This document shows positions 46,901 to 56,104 of a stretch of 64,000 nt of DNA, piece after piece. Location: positions 1-64,000 of the forward strand of contig CAJKDU010000004.1 of NCBI GenBank assembly GCA_905198745.1. Direction: 5' to 3'. The notes under the pieces are model-generated. The model saw nothing but the letters and a program-made list of their open reading frames with translations. It ran no database searches and was not told where the DNA came from. A program made the position numbers and the translations under genes. The DNA comes from an uncultured Prevotella sp. Lineage in GTDB: Bacteria; Bacteroidota; Bacteroidia; Bacteroidales; Bacteroidaceae. Every line of letters starts with the position of its first letter. The first letter of the stretch is position 1.

Positions 46901-48143
46901 GAGCAAGCACATTGACTACCGCTTTGAGTCGGCCGAGTCGGCACACGTGATGTATCTTGACCGGCAGAAGATGGACAAGGTTGTGTTCAACATCCTGTCG
47001 AATGCCTTCAAGTACACACCAGCCGGCGGTACGATTACCGTAAGCATGCAGTTTGCCGACATGCTTACCATCCGCATTGCCGACACGGGTGTGGGCATAC
47101 CCAAGGACAAGCGCAGCCAGCTGTTCAGCAGGTTCATGCAGAGCAACTACACGGGCGACAGTTTCGGCATAGGCCTGCACCTTGCCCATGAACTGGTGGG
47201 CGTGCACAAGGGCACCATAGCCTATGAGGAAAATCCTGGAGGTGGCTCTGTGTTCGTGGTACGCATTCCTGTCGACAAGAGCACCTACGAGTCTTCCGAC
47301 TTCCTCGTGGAGAGTAGTCCGATACTGGAAACCCGTGTGCCGGAAACCGAGAAGCCTTCGGCATCAGCCGACGACGAGGCTCAGCGTGTGCCTCTCAACA
47401 AGCGCACCATCCTGCTGATAGAAGACGACAACGACGTGCGCGACTTCCTCCTTTCCGAACTGGGCAACTGTTTCGAGACTCTCTCTGCTGCTGACGGTAA
47501 GGAAGGACTTGCCAAGGCCAAGGAGAACGACGTCGACTTGATAGTAAGCGACGTGATGATGCCCGGCATGAACGGGTTCGAGGTGACCAAGCGGCTGAAG
47601 AACAGTTTCGAGACCAGTCATATTCCCATCATCCTGCTCACTGCCCTTGGCAACGACGAGAGTGTTCTTGAGGGAACGGAGTCGGGTGCCGACGCCTATA
47701 TGGTGAAGCCCTTCAGTCCGCAGTTGCTCATTGCCCGCATCTTCCAATTGCTCGACCAAAGAGAGAAACTCAAGCAGAAGTTCGGCAAAGATCTCGAGTC
47801 TGTGCGTTCAAGCATGTGCGCCACCGACCAGGACCAGCTCTTCGTGCGTCGTCTCGACACCATCATCTACGGCCGACTGGCCGACAAGGAACTCTCCGTG
47901 GAGAAGATAGCCGAACTGTTGCACCTGGGTCGCACCATGTTCTACAAGAAAGTGCGTGGCACCACGGGCTATACCCCCAACGAGTATATCCGTGTCATCC
48001 GGTTGCGCAAGGCTGCCGAGATGCTCCGCAGTGGCGACAAGAACGTGTCTGAAGTGGCCTACGCCGTGGGCTTCGACAACCCTTACTACTTCAGCAAGTG
48101 CTTCAAAGACCAGTTCGGCATGCCGCCGTCGCAGTATAAGTAA
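43971..48143 (+). CDS. Hybrid two-component sensor/regulator (HTCS)
   Basis: 1390 residues, probably starting at TTG. N-terminal signal MKRNIFRIACFFVVLFVLAAC, whose Cys21 makes a lipobox-like end. Residues about 45-760: Reg_prop propeller repeats (GLPSNTVNSMLQDQKGFLWFGTHNGLVRYDG and many WIGT/WVGT blades), then a Y_Y_Y domain (YWLEGYEKGWSTPSS). Transmembrane helix about 839-862. Histidine kinase with His891 (NIAHEFRTPLTLI) and ATP-binding motifs (NAFKYTP, DTGVGIP). Receiver domain with phospho-acceptor Asp1194 (LIVSDVMMPGMNG), then an AraC-type DNA-binding domain to the end. It should sense a pectic oligosaccharide in the periplasm and activate the locus. GH106 follows 13 bp downstream. Confidence 0.93.
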   Translation: MKRNIFRIACFFVVLFVLAACHRKNQEPIRKEAPQANSTAETDLVTLPIEVRAKKITLQDGLPSNTVNSMLQDQKGFLWFGTHNGLVRYDGNKMTVYCHDGLPTSIVDSRVKNIVEDRQYKKLWVYTSAELFSCIDMHTGNADNYLGNAERAGHYTSSKLTAPGTIWLWGKSDGALRVDYRDGHFRVEQFDKHNLGSSAIIHFDSISSHEVLLCTKDKAFVHDAHGLSCVSDGIGYQRTLPWKGRVLMVTDKGAVYDLYRRKLTFITRISLDKGERISGDMMQGNRWMIFTDHATWAVDPSRRTASRCSGEWNIPGGKVYTDNKNRRWIYNKTGTLRMVKGNRLVALNLLPNGETNYIDYERFRVVEDNHGLIWISTYGNGLFVFSHDLSQSQHFTADEKGESPIATNYLLRIIADRHDGVWVSSEYGGISHIQVMDKGVDRIFPNGNGHLDFSNVVRMVRKTPDGLMVSTRDGSLYHYSSDMSQMLGKSHFDANIYAFTQAQDGTKWIGTRGKGVYGVEGLDFGNRNVFCMAADNRQRMWIGTFGKGLSVATRHGKGYQVETFFADSVGLGEVRCIVNDRKGRMWVGTSGGLVVFYPDRFVKDHNAYRVYHRAYEIHDMMLDSRGTLWLAVPAVGLVRVEVADTPSFKTYDSNDGLVNNMVQAVVEGKDGYFWVATQKGVSCMDPKNGTFDNYMFDVNPMGNVYNENSAVCLDDGRILLGGNFGLTLITPSRLKHIDGQTDVVFTSYPYSDEIKLDYDNNSPTIDFSTLDYSDVNNVKYSYWLEGYEKGWSTPSSVSWATYKNLRPGTYRLHAKACYSDGDWGKESVLTIKVKAPIYLTAWAILLYVVLAGLVTGIVIRSVREKNELKSRIRLEQELTKYKLTFFTNIAHEFRTPLTLIQGALEKETRIMKANKWQPELEKTIRTMNKSAQRMLRLINQLLEFRKMQAGKLKLSLQETDAVMFVRNICQMFDDATESKHIDYRFESAESAHVMYLDRQKMDKVVFNILSNAFKYTPAGGTITVSMQFADMLTIRIADTGVGIPKDKRSQLFSRFMQSNYTGDSFGIGLHLAHELVGVHKGTIAYEENPGGGSVFVVRIPVDKSTYESSDFLVESSPILETRVPETEKPSASADDEAQRVPLNKRTILLIEDDNDVRDFLLSELGNCFETLSAADGKEGLAKAKENDVDLIVSDVMMPGMNGFEVTKRLKNSFETSHIPIILLTALGNDESVLEGTESGADAYMVKPFSPQLLIARIFQLLDQREKLKQKFGKDLESVRSSMCATDQDQLFVRRLDTIIYGRLADKELSVEKIAELLHLGRTMFYKKVRGTTGYTPNEYIRVIRLRKAAEMLRSGDKNVSEVAYAVGFDNPYYFSKCFKDQFGMPPSQYK

Positions 48144-48156
48144 TCCCTGATAAATC

Positions 48157-51100
48157 ATGAAGAAAACATTGTTATATCTGTCGCTCTTTCCTCTGTGCCT
48201 GTGGGCAGGAGGGGGGAGCGACGGTTCTTTCAGGAGAGCCGTCGCCTCGTTTGTACATCCGCAAGACACGTGCCGCACCAAGGTGTGGTGGTTTCATGGC
48301 GAGACCGAAACCACGAAGGAGGGCATTACCGCCGACCTGGAAGCCTATCGGCGTGCCGGGGTGGGCGGAGTGGTCTACTACGACCAGGTGCACGGCAAGG
48401 GTGGGGGTGCCTTCCCTGCCCTGTCGGCACCCTGGTGGCAGATGCTCAAGTTTGCCGCCGCCGAGGCACAGCGGCTCGGCCTTTCGTTTGAGGCAAACAT
48501 CTCCGACGGCTACGTGGCAGGCGGTCCGTGGATAACACCCGACGATGCCATGAAACGCCTGGTGGCTACTGAGACCATTGTCAGTGGCAGACAGGTGCTG
48601 CGGCAACTGCCGTCGCCCGAAAGCAGATACGGATTTAAACAGGTGGCGGTGTTTGCCGTGCCTCTGGCAAAAGGTACCGACAAGGACAACCACATGGCGA
48701 AACCACTCGTCTCCAGCACCTTGCTCCCTTTTCCAGCCGACTCGCTCTTTTCTCCCGTCAAGTCGTTCTGCACCATTCCCTATCCCGGCAAAGGTAAGGA
48801 AGTGCAGGTGGTGATGGATTTCGGCAAGCCTTTCACGGCACGCCACATCACTTACCAAATCAAGGGAAGAGGGAAGAGTGCCACGGTGGCAATGAACATG
48901 CCGTCGTTGCCATCAGCCTCTTTCACGGGCGACGGCTACCAGCCACTGCCCGACATAGGTGAGCTGTGGTGCTCTGATGACGGTTTCCACTATCGCAAGG
49001 TCTGTGCTCTGAAACCCAACTATAGCGCGAACTCCGGCGGATGGCATCAGCGCACCGTCTCTTTTCCCGAGACCCGGGCACGATTCTTCTCGCTCGTGTT
49101 TCACGACTGGTCGCCCGTTACCGACAAGAACCGCAACCTCTACATTGGCAACATCACGCTTTCGCCTGTGGCGAAAATGAACCTTTGGGAAGAGAAGACA
49201 GGCGAATACTCCGAATATACAACCCTTGGCGACACGCCACCCTATACCTCTCGGGAAACAATATCGCCCGACAAGGTGGTTGACGTGACCGACAAGGTGG
49301 ATGCCCAGGGGCGGCTTTCGTGGAAGGCCCCCAAGGGCGAATGGCTTGTGCTCCGCTTTTGCCAGGTGCCCACGGGCGCCATGGTGAAGCATGCCCGGGC
49401 AGACTTCAAGGGCCTGGAGTGCGACAAACTCTCTGCAGCGGCTGCCACCAAGCATTGGCAACACTTTGCCCAGCCCATCATCGACACGCTGCGCAATGCC
49501 GGTACACCGTTGCAGGGCATTGTCATGGACAGCCATGAGGCAGGACCGCAGAACTGGACGGAAGGATTCGACACAGCTTTCGCCCGACGGCGAGGCTACG
49601 ACCTGCACCGCTATCTGCCGGCATTGGCTGGCTATGTGGTGGGCTCGGTGGCTGAGACCGAGGCTTTCTGCCACGACGTGCGCCGCACCATAGCCGATTT
49701 GATGGCCGACAACTATTACGGCATTTTCGACCGCCTGTGCCGCGCGAACGGCATTACGCTGACTGCACAGGCGTCGGGCAACGCACAGAACATCGTTTCG
49801 GACAACTTCCAGGCGAAGGGACATGTGGCTAAACCGCAAGGCGAATTCTGGGCAAAGCACGTGAACGGAAGCTACGACATGAAGGAAGCTTCGTCGGCAG
49901 CCCATGTCTATGGCAAGCAGATAGCCTCTGCCGAAGCCTTTACCGACGCCACTTATCGCCACTCGCTTGCCGACCTGAAGAGCTTGGCAGACTTTGCCTA
50001 TTGTTTCGGACTGAACGAGTTTGTGGTCTGTGCATCTGCCTACCAACCCTGGCTCGACAAGCGGCCGGGCAACACGGCCAACGGCAGACAGTATTGTTTG
50101 AACCGCAATAACACCTATTGGGAATACAGTCGGCCGTTCTGGGACTACCAGGCGCGTTGTGCCGGAGTGATGAGGCAGGGCAAGCCCGTGGCAGACCTTT
50201 GCGTGTATGCAGGCGACGACACGCCGATGAAGATGCTTTCCTACCGCCTGCCAGCCGTTCCCGAGGGCTACGATTTCGACGTGTGCACCACCGAGGGACT
50301 GCTCACGCGGACTACAGCAAGTGATGGAACTATTGCTTTGCCCGACGGCATGCGCTACCGGATGTTGGTGCTTGAGAAAGGCGCCAGGGTGCCCTACATG
50401 GCATTGAGACATATCGCCGACTTGGTGGAGCAAGGCGTACCTTTATGGGGAGAACGGCCTGTGCCGGCTACGTTGACAGACAGAGAGAATGTCGAATGCT
50501 ATGACTTGCTGGCTGACAGCCTATGGGGCACGCCCACGGAAAGAGGCGTGAGGCGTTTCGGAAAGGGTCATGTGTATGCCGGCATGACGTTGGCTGAGGC
50601 TTTGATGCAGGAAGGCATAAAGCCGGACATGGCGCTCAAGAGCGGCAATAAGCCCGACAATAAGGTGTATTTTGCACATCGCGCCATGGACAAGGCCGAC
50701 GTGTATTTCGTGTTCAACCATAGTAATGAAGTGTATGATGCCGCGACCCTCCTGCGCACTTCTCGCCGTAAGGTGGAGCGCTGGAATGTGGTGACGGGTG
50801 AAAGATTCCTCATTGATGGGGAGGAATCGGACGGACAACTGAAGTGCCGGCTCTCGCTGCAACCCCAGGAATCCTGTTTCCTGGTGGCTGTAGATTCCTC
50901 CGACGTGGTGTCGCCCTACGAAGCCTGCGCCCGTTTCCGGCATGTCAAGTCGCTGGAGGGTGCCTGGACAATAGATTTTGACAAACAATTGGGAGGTCCC
51001 GGAGAGGTCTTGGCCGACAGCTTGAAGGACTGGACACAGTCGGCAGACAACGGGGTGAAGTATTACTCCGGTAAGGCTGTGTATGAAAAAGTCTTTAGTT

Positions 51101-51414
51101 TAGGCAAGGACATGCAGGGCGTTCCTTTGCATTTGCAGTGCACGCTTGCCAATGGCCTGGCAGCCGTCTATGTCAACAACCGGTATGCAGGCACCTTGTG
51201 GTGTGCGCCTTACAGACTGGACATATCTCCCTACGTGAAGAAGGGACGCAATCAGCTGCGCATTGAAGTGGTCAACTCGCTCTACAACCGAATGGTGGGC
51301 GATGCCGTTCATCCCGACCGGCAGACATATACCCAGGCGGTGCCTCCCATCGTGACGGCAGAAACGCCGCTGGTTCCGTCGGGTGTCGTGGGACGGGTGA
51401 ACTTGTTATTTTAG
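48157..51414 (+). CDS. GH106 family alpha-L-rhamnosidase
   Basis: 1085 residues. Signal peptide MKKTLLYLSLFPLCLWAGG. The GH106 start is typical: VWWFHGETETTKEGITADLEAYRRAGVGGVVYYD. The catalytic barrel runs to about residue 700 (GIVMDSHEAGPQNWTEGFD has a probable catalytic acid), and a C-terminal beta-sandwich (GKAVYEKVFSL ... GTLWCAPYRLDISPYVKKGRNQLRIEVVNS) follows. It removes alpha-linked L-rhamnose from rhamnogalacturonan side chains or ends. It begins 13 bp after the HTCS stop, so enzyme and sensor are co-transcribed. A convergent terminator separates it from GH28. Confidence 0.9.
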   Translation: MKKTLLYLSLFPLCLWAGGGSDGSFRRAVASFVHPQDTCRTKVWWFHGETETTKEGITADLEAYRRAGVGGVVYYDQVHGKGGGAFPALSAPWWQMLKFAAAEAQRLGLSFEANISDGYVAGGPWITPDDAMKRLVATETIVSGRQVLRQLPSPESRYGFKQVAVFAVPLAKGTDKDNHMAKPLVSSTLLPFPADSLFSPVKSFCTIPYPGKGKEVQVVMDFGKPFTARHITYQIKGRGKSATVAMNMPSLPSASFTGDGYQPLPDIGELWCSDDGFHYRKVCALKPNYSANSGGWHQRTVSFPETRARFFSLVFHDWSPVTDKNRNLYIGNITLSPVAKMNLWEEKTGEYSEYTTLGDTPPYTSRETISPDKVVDVTDKVDAQGRLSWKAPKGEWLVLRFCQVPTGAMVKHARADFKGLECDKLSAAAATKHWQHFAQPIIDTLRNAGTPLQGIVMDSHEAGPQNWTEGFDTAFARRRGYDLHRYLPALAGYVVGSVAETEAFCHDVRRTIADLMADNYYGIFDRLCRANGITLTAQASGNAQNIVSDNFQAKGHVAKPQGEFWAKHVNGSYDMKEASSAAHVYGKQIASAEAFTDATYRHSLADLKSLADFAYCFGLNEFVVCASAYQPWLDKRPGNTANGRQYCLNRNNTYWEYSRPFWDYQARCAGVMRQGKPVADLCVYAGDDTPMKMLSYRLPAVPEGYDFDVCTTEGLLTRTTASDGTIALPDGMRYRMLVLEKGARVPYMALRHIADLVEQGVPLWGERPVPATLTDRENVECYDLLADSLWGTPTERGVRRFGKGHVYAGMTLAEALMQEGIKPDMALKSGNKPDNKVYFAHRAMDKADVYFVFNHSNEVYDAATLLRTSRRKVERWNVVTGERFLIDGEESDGQLKCRLSLQPQESCFLVAVDSSDVVSPYEACARFRHVKSLEGAWTIDFDKQLGGPGEVLADSLKDWTQSADNGVKYYSGKAVYEKVFSLGKDMQGVPLHLQCTLANGLAAVYVNNRYAGTLWCAPYRLDISPYVKKGRNQLRIEVVNSLYNRMVGDAVHPDRQTYTQAVPPIVTAETPLVPSGVVGRVNLLF

Positions 51415-51491
51415 CACAGGGGAAGGTTATGCGACTGTCATGGCAAGCACCTTCTTGAAAAAGTGAACTCGTTATATTGGCACAAAAGAAA

Positions 51492-51525
51492 GGCGGCGTG
51501 GAATCCATCGGGATTTCACGCCGCC
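51492..51525. terminator. Bidirectional terminator between GH106 and GH28
   Basis: GGCGGCGTG (51492-51500) pairs with CACGCCGCC (51517-51525), with GAATCC/GGATTT extending the stem. It lies midway between the two convergent stops and can serve both strands. Confidence 0.75.
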
Positions 51526-51549
51526 AAGTGTTAGTTGTTTGTAGTTATA

Positions 51550-52881
51550 TTATTTTATGGCCTTTCCGTTTACCTTCACGTTTTTCAGTCGGCAACTGCC
51601 GAGGAAGGAAGTGTCCATCTGGCCCTCGGGGTCTTTGGCATTGATGTTTTCAAAGACAAATGAGCCAAGGTCGTACTTCTCTGAGGGCTCCATGCTGTAG
51701 AACCGTTCGGTGCTTTCCACGTCGATGTTGCGCATAGTCACGTTGTTTACCTTGGAACGCGGCATGTCCTTACGGTCTTTCTTGTCGTAGAATTGAGTCC
51801 AGATGCGGGTGCGAATGCCGTAACGGGTGAAGCCCTTACAGTTTTCCGCCAACACATTCTCGTAGCGTTGTGGTGTGTCGGGACGCATCTTGAAAAGCAG
51901 GATGTTGCTTGTGCCGTTGAACAGGCAGTTGCGGATGATGATGTTGCTTGCGTCGTAACATTCGCTTCCGAAGGTCACGCCGCCGCCAGCCTTCTTGAAG
52001 TAGCAGTTCTGCACAATGATGTTGCGGCATGGGCCGTTGCTCGGATCCTTGTCGACGAAAGTTCCTTTGCCGCCCTTGATGCACACGCCGTCATCGTTCA
52101 CGTTCACCCAACAGCTGTTCACGAGCATGTCCTCACAGGCGTCAATGTCGAGTGCATCGGTGCTGGGACCCTTGGGATAGCCCTCGGTAGGTGCAAAGAT
52201 GTAGACACCCAGATACTTCACGCGTTTGCATTTATAGAGGTGATTGGTCCAGAATCCGGAGAATATCATGCGGATGCCGCTCACGGTAACGTCGGTGGAA
52301 TTGGCTATGTAGACCAGACGCGGACGCAAGGCTTCGAGATTGGTGCACTTGGGAATCACCTTGCGGCGGAGCCAGAACTCGTCGTAGAACTTCAGTCCGT
52401 TGCCGTTGAGTGTGCCCTTTCCGGCAATCTTGAAGCCGTTGTTGTGTTCGGCATTGATAAGACCGGCGAAATAGTTGAGCGTTTGTCCTTCCAGTCGGGT
52501 CTTGATTATCTGGTAGTGGGTGATGGCATCGCTGCCCTTGAGGGTGGCCTTGTCGGCAAGCCAAAGGTTGGTGCCCTGCTTGAAGAAGAGTGAGCCCGTG
52601 AGATAGGTTCCCTCGGGAACCACCACTACGCCACCACCATTTTTATAGCAAAGGTCGATGACCTTCTGTATTTTCTCCGTTTGCAAAACAGTGGAGTCGT
52701 TGACCACTCCATAGTCAGTGATGACATACTGCTTGCCCATCTGGGCGAGTTCTGTGCGGGTAGTGTCGGCAAACCATGTGGAGATGGGTGTGCCGTCTGG
52801 GAAAGTTGCTTGTTTGGCTTTTCCGAAAGCCATTGTGCACGTGGCAAGAGCCAGGAGAATGGCGAAAGTCAATTTTCTCAT
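51550..52881 (-). CDS. GH28 family polygalacturonase-like enzyme
   Basis: 443 residues. Signal peptide MRKLTFAILLALATCTMAFG. Right-handed beta-helix with GH28 features: ITDYGVVNDSTVLQTEKIQKVID and GGGVVVVPEGTYLTGSLFF near the N-terminus, Asp242 in the STDALDID motif (usual NTD), and the Asp pair 263-264 in NDDGVCIKGG. The usual Gly-His-Gly motif is AGGGVTFGSE here (about 298-306), so the family His is missing, and the RIK motif is not obvious. It probably trims galacturonic acid from pectin or rhamnogalacturonan. Reads opposite to GH106, with its own promoter, and shares a divergent promoter region with fkp. Confidence 0.88.
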   Translation of the reverse strand: MRKLTFAILLALATCTMAFGKAKQATFPDGTPISTWFADTTRTELAQMGKQYVITDYGVVNDSTVLQTEKIQKVIDLCYKNGGGVVVVPEGTYLTGSLFFKQGTNLWLADKATLKGSDAITHYQIIKTRLEGQTLNYFAGLINAEHNNGFKIAGKGTLNGNGLKFYDEFWLRRKVIPKCTNLEALRPRLVYIANSTDVTVSGIRMIFSGFWTNHLYKCKRVKYLGVYIFAPTEGYPKGPSTDALDIDACEDMLVNSCWVNVNDDGVCIKGGKGTFVDKDPSNGPCRNIIVQNCYFKKAGGGVTFGSECYDASNIIIRNCLFNGTSNILLFKMRPDTPQRYENVLAENCKGFTRYGIRTRIWTQFYDKKDRKDMPRSKVNNVTMRNIDVESTERFYSMEPSEKYDLGSFVFENINAKDPEGQMDTSFLGSCRLKNVKVNGKAIK

Positions 52882-52923
52882 GTGTGTTCTTTAATATGTA
52901 ATTGGATTGTTGTAATTATGCTG

Positions 52924-52931
52924 CAAAGGTA
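52924..52931 (-). promoter_or_regulatory. Promoter -7 element of the GH28 gene
   Basis: TACCTTTG on the minus strand, about 42 bp upstream of the start at 52881. The 343-bp gap to fkp (52882-53224) holds this, the fkp promoter and no gene. Confidence 0.55.
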
Positions 52932-53195
52932 ATGAACGTGGCCGGCTTCCGACCTAAAAAAATATTCACAAGCATCTAAAATCATACAATAAATATACAT
53001 AAATTCCGTATATTTCTTGGTAAATACCTGATACCTGTGCAGAAAGAACACACGGAATGGATGACTGCGAACGCTGTAGGACATGGCTGCATATAGGGTG
53101 CATCGCCTCGGAAGCCCCCTATATAATGAGGTGGATTTAAACACATAATACAAAATTAATATCCTTCTTTCATCGTGTATTCCATCCATTTCCAC

Positions 53196-53203
53196 TATCT
53201 TTG
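53196..53203 (+). promoter_or_regulatory. Promoter -7 element of the fkp-fucP operon
   Basis: TATCTTTG followed by CA, 22 bp upstream of the fkp ATG at 53225. Confidence 0.6.
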
Positions 53204-53224
53204 CACAAAATTAAGACATAACGC

Positions 53225-56083
53225 ATGGCAATGAAAAAACTTTTATCTCTTCCTCCCAATTTGGTAGAATGTTTCTATGACCTTGAAAATGCAGGTCGCG
53301 ACGAATGGTTTTGCACATCAGATCCCATCGGGCACAAGCTTGGTTCCGGCGGCGGAACCACCTGGCTGTTGGATGCATGCTACCGGGATGAGGCTCGGGA
53401 AGATGCTTCTTTTGCAGACTGGCTGTCGCGGGAGAAGCGTATTCTTCTGCATGCAGGAGGACAGAGTCGGCGGTTGCCAGCCTATGCCCCTTCCGGGAAA
53501 ATACTGACTCCGATACCCGTGTTCCGCTGGAAACGGGGACAAAGGCTCACACAGAATCTCCTTTCTTTACAGTTGCCCCTTTATGAGGAAATCATGAAGA
53601 AGGCTCCAGCATCGCTCCACACGCTCATTGCGAGTGGCGATGTGTACATCCGCGCCGAAGAGCCCCTGCAGGAAATTCCCGAAGCCGACGTGGTTTGCTA
53701 TGGATTGTGGGCAGACCCTGACCTGTGTAAGGATCATGGCGTGTTCGTGATGCGGAGGGACAATGTCTCGCAACTCGACTTCATGCTCCAAAAGCCAAGC
53801 GTGGAAGAGATGGGCAAACTCATGGACAAGTATCTCTTCCTGATGGACATCGGCATTTGGATTCTGAGCGACAGGGCCATCGAACTGATGCGCCGCCATT
53901 CCCTCAACGCCAAGGGAGAAATAGACAACTATGACATGTATGGTGAGTTCGGACTGACATTGGGCAATCATCCCGTACTGAAGGATGCCGAACTGAACGG
54001 ACTCAAGACGGTCATTCTGCCTCTGCCCGGCGGCAGGTTCTACCATTACGGCACCAGCCGGGAGATGATTTCTTCTACGGTAGACGTGCAGAACCTTGTT
54101 ACCGACCAGCGTGAAATCATGCTCCGCAAGGCGAAACCTCATCCCGCCATGTTCGTGCAGAATGCACAGGTGGACCTCAAACTGAAACCGGAGAATGCGG
54201 ACACGTGGATAGAAAACAGCCATGTGGGCAAGGGATGGAACCTTGCGTCGCACAACATCATTACTGGCGTGCCGCAGAACAACTGGAACCTGACCCTCCG
54301 TGAAGGCATGTGTGTGGATGTGGTTCCGGTAGGGGAGAAAGACTTCGCGGTCAGACCCTATGGATACAATGACAAGTTCAAGGGCAAACTTTCAGCCCCG
54401 TCGACCACTTATCTTGGCGCACCTTTTAGCGAATGGGCTGCACAGCGAGGCATAGATCTCGGCAGCATTGCCTATTCGGGAGCCGAAGACATACAGTCTG
54501 CCCGCATCTTTGCCATCTGCGACAATGTGGAGGATATGGGCAAGGTGATGCAGTTCGTGATTGGTGATGACCTGGGTGAAGGCAAACTCCTGTGGGAGAA
54601 GGCAGACAAATATTCGGCAGACGAAATTTCGGCCTATGCCAATCTGAGCCGTCTTGCCGCTCAGCGCAAGGCCTTCCGCAAGCAGAACTGGACTGCCTTG
54701 GCGGCGAATTACCGCCAAAGTGTGTTCTACCAGCTGAACTTGGAAGAGGCCGCCCATGCATTTGCCGAAGAAAATATCTCATTGCCCGAAGCATTGCCCG
54801 ACAGTGCCAACCGCATGGAGCGCATCAGCGACAGCATGTTCCGCTCGAGAACATGCATGCTGAAGGGTGACGAGAAACAGGCTCGTGGCTTTGAAGACAA
54901 GGCTTTCGCACTGATGCGCGAGGGACTCACCTCGACCATCAGTCATCAACAGTCGCCCCACCTCTCGGTCTATGCCGACCAGATAGTGTGGAGTCGCAGT
55001 CCGGTTCGCATAGATGTGGCTGGCGGCTGGACAGACACTCCGCCTTACAGTCTGATGGAGGGTGGAAACGTGGTCAACCTCGCCATAGAACTCAACGGAC
55101 AACCTCCGTTGCAGGTTTACGTGAAGCCTTCGAAAGAATATCGGGTGACCATGCGCTCCATTGACCTGGGAGCCATGGAGGTGATTAGCTCCTATGAAGA
55201 ACTCAGTCAATTCAACAAGGTGGGTTCTCCATTCTCCATTCCGAAGGCGGCGCTGGCCTTGGCAGGATTCCTGCCCGGCTATTGTGCCGAGCACTACGAG
55301 AGTCTGGAGCAGCAACTGAAAGCTTTCGGTTCGGGTATCGAGATTACCTTGCTCTCTGCCATACCCGCCGGTTCGGGTCTGGGCACGTCTTCCATCCTCT
55401 CGTCTACGGTGCTTGGCGGATTGAACGACTTCTGCGGATTGGGCTGGGACAAGCATGAAATTGCCGACCGCACGCTCATCCTTGAGCAGTTGCTCACCAC
55501 TGGAGGCGGTTGGCAAGACCAGTATGGCGGAGTGCTCGAGGGCATCAAACTCCTGCAGACAGAGGCTGGTTGGGCGCAACGTCCTTTGACGCGCTGGTTG
55601 CCCGAGCAGTTGTTTCGCCAACCGGAATATACCGGTTGCCATCTGTTGTATTACACAGGCATCACGCGTACTGCGAAAAACATTCTTGCTGAAATAGTTC
55701 GCGGCATGTTCCTCAACGAAACGGAACGGCTCGACCTGCTCCGGCAGATGAAACAGCATGCCCTTGACTTGGCTGCTGCCGTTCAAGCCAACGACTTTGA
55801 AGCCTATGGCCGTATGGTGCGCAAGACGTGGAACCAAAACCAGGCGCTCGACGCAGGCACCAATCCGCCGGCAGTGAAGCAACTGACCGATATGATTGAC
55901 GACCTGTGTCTCGGCTACAAACTGCCCGGCGCTGGCGGAGGCGGCTATCTCTATATGGTGGCAAAAGACCCGGATGCGGCTGCCCGCATACGCAGGGTGC
56001 TCAATGAAAACAGACTCAACTCGCTGGCGCGCTTTGTCGACATGCGCCTTTCGGACAAGGGACTCGAGACAAGCCGTAGCTAA
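53225..56083 (+). CDS. fkp: Bifunctional L-fucokinase / L-fucose-1-phosphate guanylyltransferase
   Basis: 952 residues, matching Bacteroides Fkp. Cytoplasmic. The N-terminal guanylyltransferase part begins PNLVECFYDLENAGRDEWFCTSDPIGHKLGSGGGTTWLL, with the nucleotide-binding glycine loop. A beta-helix-like linker leads to the C-terminal GHMP kinase from about residue 590: SRSPVRIDVAGGWTDTPPYSL, the ATP loop IPAGSGLGTSSILSS and a C-terminal LPGAGGGGYLYM motif. It converts L-fucose via fucose-1-phosphate to GDP-fucose used to fucosylate surface polysaccharides and glycoproteins. FucP follows 21 bp downstream. Confidence 0.95.
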   Translation: MAMKKLLSLPPNLVECFYDLENAGRDEWFCTSDPIGHKLGSGGGTTWLLDACYRDEAREDASFADWLSREKRILLHAGGQSRRLPAYAPSGKILTPIPVFRWKRGQRLTQNLLSLQLPLYEEIMKKAPASLHTLIASGDVYIRAEEPLQEIPEADVVCYGLWADPDLCKDHGVFVMRRDNVSQLDFMLQKPSVEEMGKLMDKYLFLMDIGIWILSDRAIELMRRHSLNAKGEIDNYDMYGEFGLTLGNHPVLKDAELNGLKTVILPLPGGRFYHYGTSREMISSTVDVQNLVTDQREIMLRKAKPHPAMFVQNAQVDLKLKPENADTWIENSHVGKGWNLASHNIITGVPQNNWNLTLREGMCVDVVPVGEKDFAVRPYGYNDKFKGKLSAPSTTYLGAPFSEWAAQRGIDLGSIAYSGAEDIQSARIFAICDNVEDMGKVMQFVIGDDLGEGKLLWEKADKYSADEISAYANLSRLAAQRKAFRKQNWTALAANYRQSVFYQLNLEEAAHAFAEENISLPEALPDSANRMERISDSMFRSRTCMLKGDEKQARGFEDKAFALMREGLTSTISHQQSPHLSVYADQIVWSRSPVRIDVAGGWTDTPPYSLMEGGNVVNLAIELNGQPPLQVYVKPSKEYRVTMRSIDLGAMEVISSYEELSQFNKVGSPFSIPKAALALAGFLPGYCAEHYESLEQQLKAFGSGIEITLLSAIPAGSGLGTSSILSSTVLGGLNDFCGLGWDKHEIADRTLILEQLLTTGGGWQDQYGGVLEGIKLLQTEAGWAQRPLTRWLPEQLFRQPEYTGCHLLYYTGITRTAKNILAEIVRGMFLNETERLDLLRQMKQHALDLAAAVQANDFEAYGRMVRKTWNQNQALDAGTNPPAVKQLTDMIDDLCLGYKLPGAGGGGYLYMVAKDPDAAARIRRVLNENRLNSLARFVDMRLSDKGLETSRS

Positions 56084-56104
56084 AACAACAATAGAAGAAA
56101 CTTT

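Noticed and set aside
43839..47207. Very long open frame antisense to the hybrid sensor gene
   Set aside because: It is His/Val/Ala-rich and shows no motif. The sense strand has a complete HTCS, so this is a shadow of codon bias.
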